This document shows, one piece after another, positions 25,349 to 33,265 of a stretch of 38,635 bases of DNA. A program made the position numbers and the translations under genes. The notes below the pieces were generated by a model, which worked only from the letters and a program-made list of their open reading frames with translations, made no database searches and was not told the origin of the DNA. Source of the stretch: a bacterium. GTDB lineage: Bacteria > Fibrobacterota > Fibrobacteria > UBA11236. Position 1 is the stretch's first letter; the number at the start of each line of letters is the position of its first letter. The DNA is taken from contig OMJM01000026.1 in the NCBI GenBank assembly GCA_900299345.1, positions 1 through 38,635 on the forward strand, written 5' to 3'.

Positions 25349-26565
25349 GCCGCTTTCCCCCGCAATCTCGGACGACGAAGCTCGAGCAACGCTCCCGCAG
25401 GTGACGCTGGTCCCCAGCCTTTCGGTTTTGCAACACGGGGCTCTAGAGATGCCGCTATCGAAAGTGAACCGCTGATGTTCAGCAGGATACCCATGCCGAA
25501 CAGGCAGGCGATCAACGAGGTGCCGCCGTAGGAAATGAAAGGCAAGGTCTGACCTGTGGTGGGAAACATTTTGATGCACACGCCAACGTGCATGAACACA
25601 TTGACCGCTACGGCCACGGTCAAACCCGTGGCGACCAGGCTTCCAAAACTGTCAGAACAACGATACGCGACACGCAACCCGCGCCACACCACCAATGCGA
25701 ACAACGCCAGCACGGTCATGGTTCCCAGAAATCCAAGCTCCTCACCGAGCGTGGCGAACACAGTGTCGGTGAACGGCATGGGCAGATATCCGAGTTTCTG
25801 GGTTCCGCTCCCGAGTCCCGTGCCCAGAATTCCGCCGTGGCCCAGACTGATGAGGGATTGAAAGCTTTGATACGAGCTGGCCAGATTGTCGGTGGGATGG
25901 AGAAATGCCATCACGCGCTGCCTGCGATAGGCGCTGGAAAACATGAGCCCGACCATAGCCGGCAACGCCACGATTCCGGAGAGCACCAGATGCGAGGTGC
26001 GACATCCCGCCGCAAAGACCATCGCAAGCGTGATGCAAAACACCGTGGCCGCGGAACTGTAATTGGGTTGCATCAGAATCAGCAGGAAGCCGATGGCGGC
26101 CAGCGGTAAAGATGCCAGCAACCCGTTTTTGAAGAGATGAATCTCGCCCGCTTTTTTGGTCAATCGCTGCGCGAGATACAGCACAAGCGCAATCTTGGCA
26201 AGCTCCGACGGCTGCAGCCCGAAACTGGCGAACTGAATCCAGCGGCGCGCGCCGTGCACTCGTCCCGCGCCCGAAACCACCACAAACAGAAGCAACAGCA
26301 GTGCACCGATGACGATGGGTTTGGCCCACTTCTCCCAGTTCTTGTAAGGAACGGTCAACCCGATCAGGAAGGCAAGAAAACCGATGATGACTTTCTTCAG
26401 ATGTTGCGCGAGATAAAAGGAACCGGGCAGACCGCGCGCCTCGGCATAGGCACCGGAAGAGCTGTAGATCAGCACCACGCCGATTCCCACCAGGGCCAGC
26501 ACGCCCAGGCACAGCGGGAGATCGAAGCGCAAGCCTCGCTTGCTCTTCACGGCGGGACCGGTCAT
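25345..26565 (-). CDS. ftsW: FtsW-type SEDS peptidoglycan glycosyltransferase
   Basis: The 406-residue protein is a polytopic SEDS-family membrane protein with about ten hydrophobic helices. It shows YSSSGAYAEARG after the first helix, WIQFASFGLQPSELAKIALVLYLA, LLLILMQPNYSSAA-type DFGT-like region, GTGLGSGTQKLGYLPMPFTDTVFATLGEELGFLG and LPFISYGGTSLIACLFGMGILLNIS. These are the FtsW/RodA signatures; the dcw position argues for FtsW, the septal glycosyltransferase partner of FtsI. The ATG at 26565 overlaps the murF TGA; an upstream TTG at 26580 is less likely. The C-terminal tail after the last helix is basic. Confidence 0.95.
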   Translation of the reverse strand: MTGPAVKSKRGLRFDLPLCLGVLALVGIGVVLIYSSSGAYAEARGLPGSFYLAQHLKKVIIGFLAFLIGLTVPYKNWEKWAKPIVIGALLLLLFVVVSGAGRVHGARRWIQFASFGLQPSELAKIALVLYLAQRLTKKAGEIHLFKNGLLASLPLAAIGFLLILMQPNYSSAATVFCITLAMVFAAGCRTSHLVLSGIVALPAMVGLMFSSAYRRQRVMAFLHPTDNLASSYQSFQSLISLGHGGILGTGLGSGTQKLGYLPMPFTDTVFATLGEELGFLGTMTVLALFALVVWRGLRVAYRCSDSFGSLVATGLTVAVAVNVFMHVGVCIKMFPTTGQTLPFISYGGTSLIACLFGMGILLNISGSLSIAASLEPRVAKPKGWGPASPAGALLELRRPRLRGKAA

Positions 26566-27962
26566 TTCACGTTCCCCCAACTCAAGGTTCCAGCACCGGC
26601 CAAGGCCCGCAGCGTCTCATGCACCCTCTCCAGTCGCATGCCGCGCGAAGCCTTGACCAATACCACATCACCGGGCCGCAGATCGGCCGCAAGCTCATTG
26701 AGCATCAAATCGAAGTCCGAAAAATGATGCGCGTTCTGCCGGGGCAACCCCTTGTCACGCGCGCCCTGATTGATGTGGCGGCTCATGGAGCCGAAGGTGT
26801 ACAACTCCTGCACGCCCATCTCCATGAGAAAATGCCCGGTCTCGGTGTGCAGCCGCTCCGAGTCCACGCCGAGCTCAAGCATGTCCCCCAACACCGCAAT
26901 GCGCCGACCTTCGCTTTGGTAGGCTGCAAGTGTTGAAAGGGCGGAGCGCATGGACGACGGATTGGCGTTGTAGCAGTCATCGAGAATCACCAACGAACCC
27001 ACACGCTTCACCTGCATCCGGAATTTGGGCGGCGCGAACGAGGCCAATGCGGCGGCCGCTTCGGATTTCGGAATGCGCAAATGCAAACCGACCGATACCG
27101 CCGCCAAGGCATTGTAAACATTGTGCAATCCTGGAACCGTCAGACGGAACGGAGTGCGACCGATGCGGAAAGAAGCGCAGCCGTCCGGACCCAGCTTGAG
27201 ATCGTCGGGACGGATCTGCCCGCGATGAATGCCAAAGGTCATCAGCTTGCAGCGCGGTCCCGGACGGAAATCGCACAACAGGGGATCATCGACGTTGAGG
27301 AACAAGGTTCCGGGTCGCGAAAATCCGGCGATGATGGTCAGCTTTTCATCGCGGATGGCTTCCTTGGTTCCAAAGTTTTCCAGATGCGACCAGCCGATAT
27401 TGGTGACCACCGCCAGCGTCGGACGCGCGGTCTCGCTGAGCAAGGCGATTTCGCCCGGATGGTTGGTACCCATTTCCAGCACGGCATAACGGTGCGTCTT
27501 GCGCAATCCGAACAGCGTCAACGGAACACCGATGTGATTGTTGAAATTCCCTTCGGTGGCGAGCGTCTTTCCGGCGCGGCGCAACACGGCCGCGATCATG
27601 TCTTTGGTGGTGGTTTTTCCATTGCTCCCGGTGATCGCAATCTTCGGAATCCGGAAGCGCGCGGCATAGGATTTGGCCAGGCTGGTCAACGCCTGTTGTG
27701 TGTCGCCAACCGGCACGTAAACACGCGCGGGACGGCCATTCTGTTCATACCATTCCCGTTCCACCACAGCGGCGACTCCCCCCTTGTTAAAACTCTCCTC
27801 CACAAACGCATGACCGTCGAAGTTCGGTCCCTTCAACGCCCAGAACACCTGACCTGCACGGAAGGTCCGTGAGTCGGAGCAAATCTCCACGTGCCCGCGC
27901 TTCGGCTTGCCGATGAGCGGGACGCGCAGCAATTTCGCCATCTCCTGCACGGTCAACTCCAC
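26562..27962 (-). CDS. murF: UDP-MurNAc-tripeptide--D-alanyl-D-alanine ligase
   Basis: The 466-residue protein has the MurF order: N-terminal substrate domain with DSRTFRAGQVFWALKGPNFDGHAFV, ATP loop GSNGKTTTKDMIAAVL, ATEGNFNNHIGVPLTLF (a MurF hallmark), EMGTNHPGEI, NIGWSHLENFGTKEAI, and the C-terminal LDDCYNANPSSMRSAL with GDMLELG. It attaches D-Ala-D-Ala to the muropeptide. The GTG at 27962 is chosen because it lies 2 nt after the murE stop, has GGGGAG about 9 nt upstream, and matches the family N-terminus; the longer open frame runs back into murE. Its stop overlaps the ftsW start. Confidence 0.95.
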   Translation of the reverse strand: MELTVQEMAKLLRVPLIGKPKRGHVEICSDSRTFRAGQVFWALKGPNFDGHAFVEESFNKGGVAAVVEREWYEQNGRPARVYVPVGDTQQALTSLAKSYAARFRIPKIAITGSNGKTTTKDMIAAVLRRAGKTLATEGNFNNHIGVPLTLFGLRKTHRYAVLEMGTNHPGEIALLSETARPTLAVVTNIGWSHLENFGTKEAIRDEKLTIIAGFSRPGTLFLNVDDPLLCDFRPGPRCKLMTFGIHRGQIRPDDLKLGPDGCASFRIGRTPFRLTVPGLHNVYNALAAVSVGLHLRIPKSEAAAALASFAPPKFRMQVKRVGSLVILDDCYNANPSSMRSALSTLAAYQSEGRRIAVLGDMLELGVDSERLHTETGHFLMEMGVQELYTFGSMSRHINQGARDKGLPRQNAHHFSDFDLMLNELAADLRPGDVVLVKASRGMRLERVHETLRALAGAGTLSWGNVK

Positions 27963-27964
27963 GA

Positions 27965-29461
27965 TCAGACTCCCCGCTCCTGAAGCCATTTCCCGATCTC
28001 TTCCTGATCGCTGAAATGGGTTCGGGCCGGCCCTGTGATTTGATAGTTCTCGTGTCCCTTGCCCGCAATGAGCAGACAATCGCCCCGCGCCAGCGCACCC
28101 AGCGCATGCCGGATGGCGGCACGACGATCCTCCATGAGGAAGGCTTCATCCGGGCGCGTCATGCCCCGGCGGATCTCCGCAAGGATCTCCACCGGGGCTT
28201 CGTTGCGCGGGTTGTCATTCGTAAGCACCACGCGATCGGCAAGGCGTTCTGCGATGCCGCCCATGAGAGGACGCTTGGTGCGATCGCGATTGCCGCCGCA
28301 GCCGAATACGCACCACAGCCGACCCGACGCGAGCGGGCGCAGGCTGTTGAGCGCTCTTTCCAAGGCATCGGGGGTGTGCGCATAATCCACCACCGCGAAG
28401 GAGCCGTTGGGCAGGGAGAAAACTTCGTTGCGACCCGGCGCTGTCACTCCAGCAATCCCGGTGGCAATGATTTCCGGAGAAAGGTTCAACGAAAGACCGA
28501 ACGCAGAGGCCGCCAGCAGGTTTTCCACGTTCAAAGACCCAATCAAAGGCGAACGGATTTCAAACTCACGACCTTGATGCGCCAAGGTCAGGCGAGTTCC
28601 CGTCAACGAAAGCTCCTGACTGCGAAGCACGACGTCGGCCTTCTTTCCTTCGGGAGTCTCTCCCCGTGAAAAAGTGAGACGCGCACCTTTCCAGTCGGTC
28701 AACAAACGAACGCCATAAGGAGCGTCGAGATTGACAATCCCCACGCCATCGTCCGTCAGATATTCCGTGAACAGTTTTTTCTTGGCCGCGAAATAGTCTT
28801 CGAAGTCGGCGTGAAAGTCGAGATGATCCTGCGTCAGGTTGGTGAAGAGTGCCCGTTTGAATCGCACCCCTCGAACGCGATCCTGGCTCAGGGCATGCGA
28901 GGAAACCTCCATTGCCAGCGCATCGCAGCCTTTGCGCACACCGCGATCCAGAAGTTCGAAGAATGCGTCCGTGGAAGGCGTGGTCAAATCGGGCCCGAGC
29001 ACTTCATCGCCCAACTCGTAGCGGATGGTGCCGAGCGAAATCACCTTGCGGCCCGCAGCGCGCAGAATTCCGGTCATGAGCAAGGTCGTCGTGGACTTTC
29101 CGTTTGTGCCCGTGACGCCGAACGCCTCGAGTTTGCGCGAAGGGAATCCATACCACGCGTCGAACAACGGGCCGACATTCTTTCGCAGATCCGGAAGGAA
29201 TACGACGGGAATTCCCAGAGAGTCCTTGAGGTTTTTCGCCTCAGACGCATCAGCAATCACCACTGCGGCGCCCCGCTGCACAGCATCCATGGCAAAGGAC
29301 AATCCATCCTTCGCGCTGCCCCGCAAGGCGATAAACCCATCTCCCTCGCGAACCTGTCGCGAATCCATGCGCAGCCCCGTAACAGCCACGGCGCCGGCTC
29401 CTGGCGGCACCGCAAGACCCGCGGCGAGGAGCAACCCGGAAAGGGATCTCATCTCGCTCAT
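27965..29461 (-). CDS. murE: UDP-MurNAc-dipeptide--meso-diaminopimelate ligase
   Basis: The 498-residue protein shows DSRQVREGDGFIALRG, the ATP loop GTNGKSTTTLLMTGIL, TTPSTDAF, MEVSSHALSQDRV, FTNLTQDHLDFH, and late DYAHTPDALERAL, GCGGNRDRTKRPLMGGIA and the DNPR motif, which selects meso-diaminopimelate instead of lysine. So the peptidoglycan is probably the Gram-negative A1-gamma type. The ATG at 29461 overlaps the ftsI TGA (ATGA). An open frame extending far upstream is antisense-like noise inside ftsI and is rejected. It adds the third amino acid of the peptide stem in the cytoplasm. Confidence 0.96.
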   Translation of the reverse strand: MSEMRSLSGLLLAAGLAVPPGAGAVAVTGLRMDSRQVREGDGFIALRGSAKDGLSFAMDAVQRGAAVVIADASEAKNLKDSLGIPVVFLPDLRKNVGPLFDAWYGFPSRKLEAFGVTGTNGKSTTTLLMTGILRAAGRKVISLGTIRYELGDEVLGPDLTTPSTDAFFELLDRGVRKGCDALAMEVSSHALSQDRVRGVRFKRALFTNLTQDHLDFHADFEDYFAAKKKLFTEYLTDDGVGIVNLDAPYGVRLLTDWKGARLTFSRGETPEGKKADVVLRSQELSLTGTRLTLAHQGREFEIRSPLIGSLNVENLLAASAFGLSLNLSPEIIATGIAGVTAPGRNEVFSLPNGSFAVVDYAHTPDALERALNSLRPLASGRLWCVFGCGGNRDRTKRPLMGGIAERLADRVVLTNDNPRNEAPVEILAEIRRGMTRPDEAFLMEDRRAAIRHALGALARGDCLLIAGKGHENYQITGPARTHFSDQEEIGKWLQERGV

Positions 29462-31347
29462 TCCGTCCATCCCAATTGCAAACGGCAATGGCTGCCGCGT
29501 TTTAGAGGGGCTCCCGGCAACGGATCCTGTTCCCGCACCTTGCCCGCGCCCTGATAATCCACTTCGATTGCCAACGCCTTCATTCGAAGCAGCGCGTCGC
29601 GCAACGTGGCATTGTGGAGATCCGGCATGACGCGATCCGAGGAACTTCCGGATGTTGCCACTTGGGATTCCGGAGCCTCTTCCGGAACGGCATAGGACGC
29701 AGGAATCACCTTGCCCGCATCGGACTTTGTGCTGGTTGCAGACGCCAGCAGCATTCCTGCCGTTTCCTTCTTGGACTGCGCGGCCAGTGCGATCTTGACC
29801 GGGTCGCCGCCTGGAATCGCACGCACAGATTCCGTTTGTGTCCAAGTCACGGGATGATCCGGCCATCCGAGGCGTTCCTCCGAAACCCGATCCAGAATTT
29901 CGCGGAAAATCGGAGCGGCCGACTGGCCGCCATATTTCAACTTCGTGGGCTCGTCCAGCATGACGAGGCACGCGAAGACGGGATGCTCCGCCGGCGCCAT
30001 GCCGATGAACGAGGAATGGAAATGTCCGTGCAGATATTTTCCCGTCTTGGGATCGATCTTTTCCGCCGTGCCGGTTTTTCCCGCGATGGTGATGGAAGGA
30101 TGACGGATGTCCGCGGCCGTGCCGTATTCCACCACGCCCTTCATCATCGCGCGCAACTCGGTCGCCGTGGAATCCGAAATCACGCGGCGGATTTGACGGG
30201 GCGGCTCTTCGCGCACGACACTGCCGTTCGCATCGACCCAGGCCTTCACCACGCGCGGACGCATCAGCACCCCGTTGTTGGCCACGGCCGCGAAGGCCAT
30301 CGCCATCTGCAGCGGGGTCACGGAAATTTCGTGCCCGAAGGCGATCGTCATGCCGGAACGCGCGCTCCACATCCCAATCGGTTGCACTCTGCCGCTTTCC
30401 TCGGACGGAAGGGTGGTGCCGGTTTTCATCCCGAAGCCGAATGAGCGGATGTACTTGTAAAAGTCGAGCGATGGCAAACGGGTCGACATCTTGGCGAAGG
30501 CGATGTTGGAGGAATATGCAAGCGCGTCCGTGAAAGACACGCGCCCCACGGGATGCGTGTCGTGCAACACCTGTCCTGCGGGAAGTTGGTAGGTTCCGCC
30601 GCCGCCATCCACGGTATCGGCGGGCCGCATGCGATGTTCCTGCAACAGAGCCGCGGAGGTAATCACCTTGAAGGCCGATCCCGGTTCGTACACCATGGCG
30701 ACGGCGTGATTTTTCCAATCCTCCCGATCCGCGGTTTCGCGGGTATTGGGATCGAAGAAGGGATAATTGGCCATGGCCACGATGTCCCCCGTGGCGGGTT
30801 CAACGATGATGACGACTCCCTGCTTGGCGCCGGTGCGTTCGACACCGCGTTCCAACGCATGCTCCACCACTTCCTGCACTCGTGAATCCAAAGTCAATCG
30901 CACACCGGTTCCATCCACGGGAGGCGTGGACTCATCTTCAGCTCCCGGCGTGTAACGCTTGCGGGCGTCGTACCGCACATAACGCCAACCATCCGTACCA
31001 CGCAAGTTGCGGTCGAACAGCATCTCCAGTCCGGATTGGCCGTATCCATCGCGACTGACCACACCCAATACCTGTCCCGCCAGACGTCCGTTGGGACACA
31101 GACGCGACCACCGGAATCCCTGCGGCGTTCCCGCGCCCTCGTCCACATTGGCCACCAGCTTCATTCCGGATCGATCGAACACTTCACCACGCGACGGCTT
31201 CAACACATCGCGCCGCACACTCTGATCCACCGCCTTGCCGCTGTAATACGACGACTTCACCACCTGGATGTAAAAGACACGCGCCACGGACGCGATCCAT
31301 AGCACGCCCAACGCCGTGCTCAAGGTCAAAATCCGTCTGTTCGCCAT
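29458..31347 (-). CDS. ftsI: Septal peptidoglycan transpeptidase FtsI (PBP3) with PASTA domain
   Basis: The 629-residue class B penicillin-binding protein has one N-terminal membrane helix (ILTLSTALGVLWIASVARVFYIQ), a PBP dimerisation domain to about residue 210, and a transpeptidase domain with active-site SxxK in EPGSAFKV, SxN in YSSNIAF and KTG in AGKTGTAEK. A single PASTA-like domain forms the end (VMPDLHNATLRDALLRMKALAIEVDYQG). It crosslinks septal peptidoglycan with FtsW. The ATG at 31347 has GGGGA 8 nt upstream; an in-frame ATG at 31365 has none. Either start overlaps the ftsL 3' end. A region of about 60 residues rich in Ser and Ala links the two C-terminal domains. Confidence 0.96.
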   Translation of the reverse strand: MANRRILTLSTALGVLWIASVARVFYIQVVKSSYYSGKAVDQSVRRDVLKPSRGEVFDRSGMKLVANVDEGAGTPQGFRWSRLCPNGRLAGQVLGVVSRDGYGQSGLEMLFDRNLRGTDGWRYVRYDARKRYTPGAEDESTPPVDGTGVRLTLDSRVQEVVEHALERGVERTGAKQGVVIIVEPATGDIVAMANYPFFDPNTRETADREDWKNHAVAMVYEPGSAFKVITSAALLQEHRMRPADTVDGGGGTYQLPAGQVLHDTHPVGRVSFTDALAYSSNIAFAKMSTRLPSLDFYKYIRSFGFGMKTGTTLPSEESGRVQPIGMWSARSGMTIAFGHEISVTPLQMAMAFAAVANNGVLMRPRVVKAWVDANGSVVREEPPRQIRRVISDSTATELRAMMKGVVEYGTAADIRHPSITIAGKTGTAEKIDPKTGKYLHGHFHSSFIGMAPAEHPVFACLVMLDEPTKLKYGGQSAAPIFREILDRVSEERLGWPDHPVTWTQTESVRAIPGGDPVKIALAAQSKKETAGMLLASATSTKSDAGKVIPASYAVPEEAPESQVATSGSSSDRVMPDLHNATLRDALLRMKALAIEVDYQGAGKVREQDPLPGAPLKRGSHCRLQLGWTE

Positions 31348-31706
31348 GCGTTGTTTCCCCGCCATGAAGCGGTATTCATCGTATCCGCGCCATTCGAACC
31401 GCTGGTGCCGGCAAGCACCTGTCCCTCGGGCTGAATCAATATGGGAGGACCCGGATCCACCAGGCCGAAACGATCCCGCGCAAGGCTTTCCAGCCGGGAG
31501 GGCCGGGCCAGCGCGCGCACTTCGGTCTCCAGCAGCATAACTTCATTCTGCAGGCGGCCGCGCTCTTTTTCGGCGGCCAGCAAATCCCGGGACAGATTCA
31601 CGTAAGCGTATTGCTTCCACACCAGGCCGAGCGGCAGGGAGATGACCAGCATGACTCCCACCATCCAGCCGATGACAAGGCGCAGCTTGAACCCCTTCGA
31701 ACTCAT
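31326..31706 (-). CDS. ftsL: FtsL-like small divisome protein
   Basis: The 126-residue protein has a short basic cytoplasmic start (MSSKGFKLR), one membrane helix (about 10-32, LVIGWMVGVMLVISLPLGLVW) and then a predicted coiled coil (LSRDLLAAEKERGRLQNEVMLLETEVRALARPSRLESLARDRFGLVDPGP). This topology and the place between rsmH and ftsI identify FtsL, although FtsL sequences are poorly conserved. The final 30 residues are Gly/Asn/Thr-rich and unusual. The start overlaps the rsmH stop (ATGA) and the 3' end overlaps ftsI by 22 nt. It would work in the FtsQLB complex in the periplasm. Confidence 0.85.
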   Translation of the reverse strand: MSSKGFKLRLVIGWMVGVMLVISLPLGLVWKQYAYVNLSRDLLAAEKERGRLQNEVMLLETEVRALARPSRLESLARDRFGLVDPGPPILIQPEGQVLAGTSGSNGADTMNTASWRGNNAWRTDGF

Positions 31707-32656
31707 ACCTTCTCCATCACGCGCAGCTTGGCACTGCGGGCTCTCGGATTTTCCGCAATTTCGGTATCGGACGCGATCAGGGGTTTGCGCAGAACTTTGC
31801 GCAACGAACGATGATTGCCGCCGCATTGGCAAACCGGCAATTCCGGGGGACAAACGCAATCGCGTTCGAAGTCGCGAAACACCTGTTTGACTTCGCGATC
31901 CTCCACGGAGTGGTAGCTCAACACGCAGAGACGGCCGCCCTTGGCAAGCGCCTTCACCGCGGCCGACAGTCCTTTCCGGATCTCGGACGCTTCGCGGTTG
32001 ATCTGCATGCGGATGGCCTGAAACACGCGCGCTAGAAGACGGTTTCTTTCGAGATCGTGAGGCCGGTAGACATCGGAAACCGCGTGGCGCAACACTTCGC
32101 TGTCCGGTTGGGACGTTTCACCGAGAAGCTCCTTGATCCGCCGGGATAAAGCGCGCGATCGTTCCAGGTCCGCGTTGTCTCGAAAACATTCGGCGAGCTC
32201 CTCTTCCGAAGCATCTTTCAACCAGTCCAGCGCGGAGGAGTCGGCATCCGGTCCCATGCGCATGTCGAGCGGGGTGCCGGGCTCGAAGGAGAAACCGCGC
32301 GTCCGATCGTCCAACTGGTGGGAACTCACACCGAGATCGAAGAGCGCTCCACCGAGTGATGCGGGAGCGCAGAATTCCTCGAGCCGTGAAAATGCGGCCA
32401 GATGAGTCTGGACGCGCGCATCGCCTTGAAAAATTTTTGTGCCTTGCGCAATGGCTTCGGGATCGCGATCCAGCGCGATCAAGGAACCCGAGGAGCCAAG
32501 CCGATCTAAAATGGAGCGTGAATGCCCTCCGCCGCCCAAGGTGGCGTCGAGATAGGCCGCTTCCCGATCTTGGATCAACAGATCCATTACTTCCTTCTCC
32601 AGGACACTGCGGTGGTAGGTGGACACCCCTGAATCGGCCTCAGAACCAATGCTCAT
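31703..32656 (-). CDS. rsmH: 16S rRNA (cytosine1402-N4)-methyltransferase
   Basis: The 317-residue protein has the RsmH (MraW) features: YHRSVLEKEVMDLL at the start, AYLDATLGGGGHSRSIL (SAM-binding loop), LIALDRDPEAIAQG, GALFDLGVSSHQLDDRTRGFSF, DMRMGP and a late LCVLSYHSVEDREVKQVFR. It methylates C1402 of 16S rRNA with SAM. It is second in the cluster; the start overlaps the mraZ 3' end by 17 nt. Length is normal. Confidence 0.97.
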   Translation of the reverse strand: MSIGSEADSGVSTYHRSVLEKEVMDLLIQDREAAYLDATLGGGGHSRSILDRLGSSGSLIALDRDPEAIAQGTKIFQGDARVQTHLAAFSRLEEFCAPASLGGALFDLGVSSHQLDDRTRGFSFEPGTPLDMRMGPDADSSALDWLKDASEEELAECFRDNADLERSRALSRRIKELLGETSQPDSEVLRHAVSDVYRPHDLERNRLLARVFQAIRMQINREASEIRKGLSAAVKALAKGGRLCVLSYHSVEDREVKQVFRDFERDCVCPPELPVCQCGGNHRSLRKVLRKPLIASDTEIAENPRARSAKLRVMEKV

Positions 32657-33110
32657 GCCGCGCCTTGTCTTCAGGCGTCAGCGTTTCAATCTCATTCGTG
32701 TAGCGCTGCGGCTGCCACAGGCGGACGCGTTTGCCGTCTCCGACGAACGTCACTTCACCCTGAATGCCCGCGTATTTCATCTGCTGCTGCGTCAGCGTGA
32801 TGCGATTCTGCGCGTCCAGCGTTGACTGGCGCGCCATGCCATAAATCAGCGAACGGAACTTGGCGACATCGGGTCCGCGACCCAATCCTTCGATGTATTC
32901 AACGTAACGTTTCCATTCTGAAATGGAGTAGAGTGCAAGCGTCCCATCGTTCGCCGCAGTCACCACAACCTGTCCGTCGTTGATTTCCTCCGCAAGCACC
33001 TTGCGAAATTCTTTGGGAAGATTTGTGCGCCCCGCCGCGTCGATTGCCAGCGTGGCGGTCCCAATGAAGGTTCCAAGTCCTTCGGCGGAAGGTTTCGATT
33101 TTGAACCCAT
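32640..33110 (-). CDS. mraZ: MraZ transcriptional regulator of the dcw cluster
   Basis: The 156-residue protein consists of two SpoVT/AbrB-like repeats: IGTATLAIDAAGRTNLPKEFRKVL in the first and GMARQSTLDAQNRITLTQQQMKYAGI in the second, each with the family's D-x-x-(G/N)-R core. MraZ represses or activates its own dcw operon by binding repeated short boxes upstream. Here four such boxes in 10-bp steps run into the start codon, so autoregulation is very likely. It is the first gene of the cluster and overlaps rsmH by 17 nt. Slightly longer than E. coli MraZ (152). Confidence 0.96.
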   Translation of the reverse strand: MGSKSKPSAEGLGTFIGTATLAIDAAGRTNLPKEFRKVLAEEINDGQVVVTAANDGTLALYSISEWKRYVEYIEGLGRGPDVAKFRSLIYGMARQSTLDAQNRITLTQQQMKYAGIQGEVTFVGDGKRVRLWQPQRYTNEIETLTPEDKARHEHWF

Positions 33111-33140
33111 GATTACCCAAATTTACCTCTATTCACCCAA
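33101..33140 (-). promoter_or_regulatory. MraZ operator: four 10-bp-phased GGGT-type boxes overlapping the mraZ start codon
   Basis: On the minus strand the 40 nt from 33140 to 33101 divide into four 10-nt units: TTGGGTGAAT, AGAGGTAAAT, TTGGGTAATC and ATGGGTTCAA. Each has GGT at the same phase; three have TGGGT and one has GAGGT. Known MraZ operators in proteobacteria are TGGGN boxes in 10-bp steps. The last box contains the start codon and the third occupies the ribosome binding site region, so the protein could affect initiation of transcription and possibly translation. Confidence 0.75.
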
Positions 33141-33164
33141 TAAGGCATGAAAAATTTGATTTTC
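33136..33164 (-). promoter_or_regulatory. Weak candidate promoter for mraZ
   Basis: TTGAAA, a 17-nt A/T-rich spacer and TTATTG form a possible -35/-10 pair whose -10 overlaps the first MraZ box. The surrounding sequence is very A/T-rich and other hexamers could serve, so the exact position is unsure. Confidence 0.3.
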
Positions 33165-33237
33165 AAGCAAAATTTCAAACAATTCTTCTAAGGCCATGAG
33201 TTGTAAAAAGATGGAGAAAAGTTAGTGGAGAAATCAA

Positions 33238-33265
33238 TTTTTACTGCACAAAAATGCAGCAAAAA
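33238..33265 (-). terminator. Hairpin directly after the VWA-protein gene
   Basis: TTTTT-CTGCA and TGCAG-AAAAA arms form a stem with one internal mismatch and a 6-nt loop right after the stop codon at 33266. There is no long T-run after the stem on the minus strand. It may partly separate nadB-VWA transcription from the mraZ operon. Confidence 0.4.

Noticed and set aside
24578-25531. 317-codon plus-strand frame opposite murC and ftsW
   Set aside because: It covers two conserved genes on the other strand and shows no motif or ribosome site.
25349-25579. Upstream extension of the murC frame
   Set aside because: It overlaps ftsW coding sequence; the Rossmann motif lies directly after the ATG at 25348.
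29462-30718. Open frame upstream of murE of more than 400 codons
   Set aside because: It lies inside ftsI in another frame, is Arg/Gly-rich low-quality sequence, and MurE homology starts at 29461.
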